The position numbers and the translations under genes were made by a program. The notes beneath the pieces were generated by a model. That model searched no databases and was not told the origin of the DNA. It saw only the letters and a program-made list of their open reading frames with translations. From NCBI RefSeq assembly GCF_964199755.1, contig NC_133910.1, positions 9,295,711-9,359,710 on the forward strand: a stretch of DNA of 64,000 nt, read 5' to 3'. This document shows, piece after piece, positions 57,924-64,000 of the stretch (its first letter is position 1; every line of letters starts with the position of its first letter). This stretch comes from Larus michahellis. Its lineage: Eukaryota > Chordata > Aves > Charadriiformes > Laridae.

Positions 57924-60354
57924 GTAAGTACTAGTCAGTCTTCTCCTTTCCAGGCTAGTGCAGCGTGCAGCTGAAGTCCATTAGTGTTAGAAGCTGTAAT
58001 ATTATCTCCACTAATTAAAATTTGAAGATAAATGCTGTTAAATTCATTAACCTTGAGGTTAGGGAAAGAAGCTGTTTTCAGACTCAGTATATATCTGTGC
58101 TTCTCCAGGATCCCAGTTTGTCAGTGCCGTTCATGCACTAGCTGTTGAATTAAAAGGGCATGTTACCTGCTTTGTGACAAAAAGGTCTGTTGACAGTAGT
58201 GTTTCTAGCCTGATGCACTGGCTGGCATCTGGAACCACTCACCTCTGGGAACACTGGCTAATTTGCAACATGATTTCTGGCATATTCTGGATGTTATAAT
58301 GTGCTATTATTTATCAATAGATGAGTGTTAATCTGGGTTGATGTCAACTCTTAAAAAATACCAGTGGCATCTCTACTCTTGTATAATACCAGTTAATTCT
58401 GATTTTTGAAATACATCATTCTAGTGGACTCGGTATGTGGATTTGGCTATAGCAATATGCCTTGTGTTGGACAATGCTTTATCAGTGATCAAAAAGTAAA
58501 TAAAGAATTTCCACAGATTTACAGAATGATTATGCAATTGATCTTTCAAAATTGGAGTAGTCTGGGCTGCCGGGCAGGCAATAGTCTATACCACCAAAAC
58601 GTACTCTGGGCACAGAAGATGCAAAATTGCCTGTCTAGGGACAAAGCCAGCGCGTGTGTGGAATAGGGTGTTGTGTGCTGGGAAGTGCTGGCTGTGGAGC
58701 AGACAGAGGTATTTGAGTAAGTGCCAGCTGCCAAACGCAGTAGCAAAAAGCACTAACATAGTCCTTTGGAAATTGAAAGTAGGTCTTTTATGTTTATTGC
58801 CTGTCTAGTACTGACAGTGCTGCATTGGAACGCTGATATTGTCCTGCTGCATAAAATCCTGATGCTGATCTCTTAAAATATTGGGAATTGGCCCAAAAGA
58901 TGGAGGCAGCCTGATAGTCTTGGCTTCTTCAGCTTTATCAAAAAGATGGAGAGCAATTACACTGTTGAGTTACAGCTGCAGAGAGAATATCTTGGGTAGT
59001 AAGAGATTCCTAAAGAGAAGATATACCCAATATAAAGAAACTGCAAACTGAAGCTATGAATTCAAATTAAAAACAGAATTTCAACTGAATATAATTTTTA
59101 TTATTGCTTATGACTTCATTTTGTAGGCTTTTTTGTCCTCAAGTCAGGACAGAGTGCCTTCTAAAAACAGATGAGCCTTGTGAATAAGGGAAATACTGTC
59201 TTCTGAAATCCTCATTTGCCTGTGATAATTGAATGTGAACGGGCAGTGCTGTACCAAGGAGCTGCCTTGTGCTTAAAAGCCCAGCTTCTCGGGAATTGTT
59301 TAGTTTCAGAACATGTAATTTTGAGTATGAATGAAACGCTTTGAAAGTGAAAGGGAATGTCACCCAAGGACTGTAAAACATTTCAGTATTGATCTGTGGG
59401 GAACGATTAACACCTATCTCAATTCACAGGCAAAGAAACTAGATGTTTTGGTAAGGCATGTTTTTAGGCTTGATTATTGTAGTTTCAGTCCCTGTTGAAT
59501 GAATACTCAGCGCGCTTCATGGAGCTCTTCTCATGGCTTGTGCGAAGTGACTGAATATCACTTTCTGTTTAGGACATGCCTGGAGGCTTTCTTCAGCATA
59601 ATTGTTTTTTCTAAAAAGCTTTGCTTCTTGCCTATGTATGGAGTTTTCCCTTTCTGTAGCCTAAAAGTCTAAAATGAGATGCAAAATTTCTATGACTCCC
59701 CTTTGGAGGAATGAGTTGGCTGCCGCAGTTGGCTGCGAGCCGCCCTAACGAACCTTGCTCTTCCCATGTGGTGGCTCAGGGCACTTCATCTGCACCATCC
59801 TGCGCTCTTTTTCAGAAAACCCAGGATTTCCAGGGCTTCTGAAAAATCTAGTCCATAACATATGTGGTAAAGCTGATACCACAGCAACACACATCTCCTT
59901 TCTACTTCGATTTTTCTGTCTCAGGAGGCATTTCAGGAATCCTATGACTTTTGATGGCATCAATAAATCAGATACCATGCCGACAGAATTTTACTGGAAT
60001 GTAAACAGGCATTTGAAATAACAATGTCTGTATAGTGTTTATTGAGGAATACAGTGCAGGTATAGCTCTTTAAGTGTGTGGAACATTAAACTGCTGTGAC
60101 TGTTTCCTTTCAGTTATGTTGGTAAGCAGGAGCTGTGATTGTTTTCCATGTTAATGAAAACAATTCAAAATCTTTATCATGAGGTGACCTTATTTCCCAC
60201 TCCTCTTTCCAAACAGCGTGTGTTTTCAGTGCTGAGGTGAGACAAGAAGCCCTACCCGATGTAGGGGAAAGGGGAGGAATGTCTCTGGATAGTAAAATTT
60301 AGCTGATAAGGGATAATGAATCACCTTTAACTCAGCTCTGCTGAATAGAGCTGA

Positions 60355-61632
60355 TCTGGGGAACTGTGGGCTGGCCAGCCTCATCTCAGGCCCTGGGAGG
60401 AGCATGGAGCAAATCTTCCTGAAAGATGTTTCCAGGCACTCGAAGGGGACAGGAAAGTGACTGGGAACATTCACCATGGGTTTACCAAGGGGAGATTCTG
60501 CCTGGCCAACCTCATTCCTTCTGTGATGAAGTGACTGGATCCCTGAACAAGGAGAGAGCAATTTTGTCATTAGCCTTAAGCAAGGCTTTTGATGCAGTCT
60601 CCCATATTGTCCTTGTAGCCCAACTGGGCTACAAGGCAAATGTGGGTGGAAAAACTAACCATGCTTTCTGGTTCAGAGGGTAGCAGTCAAGAGTTCAAAG
60701 ACTAACCGGTGGCCAGTTATTCAGAGGTTGTCCTTGGGAGTCAATATTGGGGCCAATACTATTTAGCAATTTCATCAACCATCTGGATGATGGGATGCAG
60801 TACACTCATCAGACTTGCAGATGACACCAGATTGATACTTTGGAGGGCACAGCTGCTATTCAGAAGGACCTCAATAACCTGGAGGAAAGGGCTGATTGAA
60901 ACTTCAAAGTTAAACAGAGACAAATGTCAAGCCCTGCATCTAGAATGTAATAACCCCATGCAGTGGTACGGGCTGGGCAGCAGCTCTGCAGAAAGGAGCT
61001 GGGGTCCTGGTGAACCTCCCAACTGTGAGTCAGTGGTGTGTGCTTGTGGTGATGACGGCTCATGGCATGCTGGCTGGTGCACAGCCAGCAGGTGGAGGGG
61101 GTGTTGGGGACACGGCAGAGTCACATCTGGAATGCTCTGTGCAACTCTCCCAGCAGAAGACAGGCTGAACTAAAGCGAGCCCACTGGAGGGCTGCTTAGA
61201 GGTTTGGGGGTGGAAGGCATGACAAATGTGGACTGGCTGAGGGAACTGCATTTGTTTAGCTTGGAGAAGAGGAGGCTAAGTGGGGATTAACCGACAGGCT
61301 TCCTCGTCTTTAAATGTGGCTATAGGAAAAAATGGAGCCAGGCTCTTCAAAGGTGCATGGCAAAAGGCCAATACAATGATCATGAGTTGCAACAAAGGAA
61401 AATCCTACTGGACATTTGGGGGGTGTGTGTGCATAAAACCTTAGTGGAAGTGATGCAGCACTGGAACAGGGGTCCAGAGTGGCCATGGAGTCTCCATCCT
61501 TGGAGACTTTCAAAGCTTGAGTGAACAGACCCTGACCAAGCTGATCCAGCCTCGAAACTAGGTCTGCTTCCAGTGCCAGGCTCAACTAGATGAGCTCTAG
61601 AGATGACTTCCAACCTGAATTATTCAATGATC
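60355..61632 (+). mobile_element. CR1 LINE, 5'-truncated, diverged
   Basis: About 1.3 kb. Recognisable CR1 blocks appear in order: GGCCAGCCTCATCTCAGG, CACTCGAAGGGGACAGG, GGTTTACCAAGGGGA, a KAFDAVSH reverse-transcriptase fragment, the ADDTRL catalytic region, LNRDKCQALHLE, and a 3' end with GATGACTTCCAACCTGAATT. Many stops, frameshifts and substitutions make it clearly older than the copy at 28-29 kb. Inactive. Confidence 0.9.
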
Positions 61633-63505
61633 ATAGAAGTATAATTATACTGAAAGGTCTTAGGGATGGTGTTGCCACCTCCTACCTAGAAGTTCTGATG
61701 CCTCAGTTTCAGCTTTTGGAGGGAGAAGCCTATAATCATATGTTACAGTATCTATATTTTTTCAATGTCAGAACTCCTATTTTTAGTGTTCGTTATTTCA
61801 GAAAGTCTTTACTAAAATGTTACCAAACCTACTGAGATTTTACTATGCAAATGTCCTTCTGTTTGCAACCTCGCTTGCACCACTGTGTCTTTACCAAATG
61901 GATCCATGTGAGTGATTGATCCTCAGCAGGCTGGCAGCTGGTCAGAAGCAGTGGGAGAAGATGCAACTCGCTCACTCAGCCATGTTCTGCTTATTCCAAT
62001 GCGAGTATCCGCATTTGTTCAAGGCACCGTGTTTTACCTACTGCACTCCTCCTGTATGTAAGATGACAACCTTTGGGGAGGGGGTACCAAAACTCACGCA
62101 CCGGTACTTTCAAAGGCCAACGCTGTGTCCCAGGTTCAGGCTAAGTTCATTTCTAGGAGTAGCCCATATACCCCTTGGATTAGCATAAACAGGGACAAGG
62201 GCAGTCAAAGGTCAAGAGAAGTTCAGGATAGCATAACCTCTTTTTGCTAGTGTCCCCAAACGTTCCTAGTCCTGCAAAGTTCTCCAAGCTGTCCTTGCCA
62301 TCGTGTTTACTATACAGTTGTAAAAGTCAAAGAACAAGGCCTGGCTTCATACAAGGGAAGTTAGGAATCGAGTGGCTGAGAATAGGTAGCATTGTTGCTT
62401 AAAACAGGAGAAATAATTGATTTATGTTATGGTGGCCAATTAGGCTGTAAAGTGAAAACCTCTTAAAGAAACCCTGTGGCTTCAAGGGAGCTTTTTGCTC
62501 TGATTTCTGCTCAGCAAACAGGGGTACCCCAATAAGGGTCATCAGCTCCGTGAGCTAAATTATTAATTCCTTTCATGCCACTCAGGGCTTGTAAACAGTA
62601 TATAATACAAGAAAACAATTGGCACTGTTCACTTTCTGGGCAGAGGAGAGGTCAGAGGGTAAATAGTTGTATTGGCAGCAGCTGTTCTTCATAGCTGAGC
62701 AGACTTTTGTCCTTTTCATCTTTTAGAGCAAACCAGTTTCCAAAATCTTAGCTGGGCATTAATCCATATCTCTGCTCTCTTAGCTGAATTGTTTTTAGGA
62801 GCTTAATGTGTTGCATATAATTATGAAGATAACAAAGGGCTGGAGGGGAGGGTGAGGGGTTATGGATAAGAACAAAACCAGCATTGCCTTGTTTCATAAA
62901 AAGCTGTTTGAATTTTTTTTATATTAATTTACATGGATGAGAGAAATCTTAAAATCCACCCATTCAAGGCAAGTTGTAGGATAAGTACTTGCACTTTTAT
63001 ATACTTTATTTTAAAATCATGATTTCTGCAATGAATAGGTCATAAATACTCCTCTGCCGGCAGCACAAGAACAGAGGTGTTGGGGTGTTCCTACTCTTCT
63101 GACGCTGTAGCCCTGCTGAGTTCTGCGCTGGGCTGTGGGTCTTGGCCGGTCGCTGGGTTTACAGCGGCACTTGACAGGACACTGAGGCAACTGTAGTAAC
63201 TTCAGACTTGAACAACCGGAGAGCTGTGACCGTGGTGTTAGCCTTGCTGAACATATTAGAAATAGTAATTAAAATATATATTTTCAAGCATGAACTGAAA
63301 TTATCCTTTTCAAGTATAGCTAGGAAATACTGTTACACTTCTGTTCATGACTTTTAACATGGCAGTATAGTGAACAATCTAAAATTACGGGACTTGAAAG
63401 ATTTGCAGTGGCTTTCTCTAAACGCTTACCACTCAGAAATTTCTTTGCAGAAGGCACGTGTGTTATTTGGTTGCTTTTTGAATGATACCTGATAAACTAT
63501 TCCAG

Positions 63506-63658
63506 ATGTCTGCAGGTGTAGCTTACTACCCGAAGCAACTGTTACTGGCACGGTGGCTTCTCAAGTGGTACGTGCTGCTGCTGGCCCTCCTCGCCTGCCC
63601 CTGGCCATCTGGTGGCTCTCGGGCAGCTGACCTCTTTCTGCCAGAGAGCAGCAGGTAA
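63506..63658 (+). CDS. Hypothetical 50-codon ORF with hydrophobic stretch
   Basis: MSAGVAYYPKQLLLARWLLK continues into WYVLLLALLACPWPSGG and ends with TAA. The middle is hydrophobic enough to resemble a signal anchor. No family is recognised, and it lies in NR6A1 intron 2 without an obvious promoter. Probably a chance ORF. Confidence 0.1.
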   Translation: MSAGVAYYPKQLLLARWLLKWYVLLLALLACPWPSGGSRAADLFLPESSR

Positions 63659-64000
63659 CCTTTAAACGGCCATCTGCTAATCTCTTACTTCAACCTTTCT
63701 GAAAGCTGAGTTGTGCTCAATACTGAGATTTACACACAGGCTAAGTCTTACCACTCTCAGAGGAATAAAAGCAACTTTAATGCTCTACTTTTTGGGTTAT
63801 TTTGGCTGTATGTGAAAACATACTTAGCTTTAAGCAGGGAAAAATACAAAACTCTTTCCAGGTATCTGATATTGCCATACTGCATATGAAGAATCGTTTT
63901 TACTTATAAAAATCTGTATGGTTTCTGACCTTCTAGCTCTTTCAGAGGGTTAGCAGCTCCCACAGTAGGGAGATTATAGTAATAAGGTGAGAAATCGGAA

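Larger units (their letters stand above)
57924..64000 (+). other. NR6A1: NR6A1 intron 2 (partial)
   Basis: More than 6 kb, AT-rich. It holds one old CR1 copy (60,355-61,632). I found no zinc-finger exon. A 50-codon ORF with a hydrophobic stretch at 63,506 is noted separately. Confidence 0.75.

Noticed and set aside
47751-64000. mir-181a-2/181b-2, which lie in an NR6A1 intron in mammals
   Set aside because: Neither the mature miR-181 seed region nor its reverse complement in context was found; the hairpins presumably lie further right.

Overview
The window is vertebrate genomic DNA, almost certainly from a bird. Four intron-containing genes are recognisable from conserved exons with consensus splice sites, and two 5'-truncated CR1 LINEs (the dominant bird/reptile retroposon) are present. 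Introns are fairly short, and a GC-rich middle (about 27.8-48 kb) lies between AT-richer flanks. I cannot name the species. The gene set corresponds to human chromosome 9q33.3; the human gene order quoted here is from memory.

Layout. (1) Positions 1-24,862, minus strand: the 5' part of SCAI, six coding exons with large AT-rich introns; the remaining 3' exons lie left of position 1. (2) 24,863-25,629: a short CpG-island promoter shared head-to-head by SCAI and RPL35. (3) 25,630-27,402, plus strand: complete RPL35, four coding exons, 123 codons. (4) 28.1-29.3 kb: a CR1 copy. (5) 29.3-39.2 kb: GC-rich intergenic DNA with one WD40-like fragment in the position and orientation expected for WDR38, a 10-bp minisatellite, and AT-rich islands that may be regulatory. 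(6) 39,194-46,613, minus strand: complete OLFML2A, eight coding exons, 635 codons. (7) 46,614-47,683: a second CpG-island head-to-head promoter, between OLFML2A and NR6A1. It holds a ~245-bp tandem duplication, a perfect 50-bp-arm palindrome, a ZNF143/THAP11-type motif and a short uORF. (8) 47,684-64,000, plus strand: the first two coding exons of NR6A1 (GCNF) and long introns, with an older CR1 at 60.4-61.6 kb. The zinc-finger and ligand-binding exons lie beyond the right edge.

The genes do not form a pathway: SCAI is a transcriptional and DNA-repair cofactor, RPL35 a ribosomal protein, OLFML2A a secreted matrix glycoprotein and NR6A1 an orphan nuclear receptor. The main genomic interest is order. 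In human, RPL35 is followed by ARPC5L, GOLGA1 and then SCAI; here SCAI sits inverted directly against RPL35, which a single inversion would explain. I found no new biological system. The strongest points for follow-up are the inversion junction, the WDR38-like relic, and the palindrome and minisatellite in the NR6A1/OLFML2A promoter.
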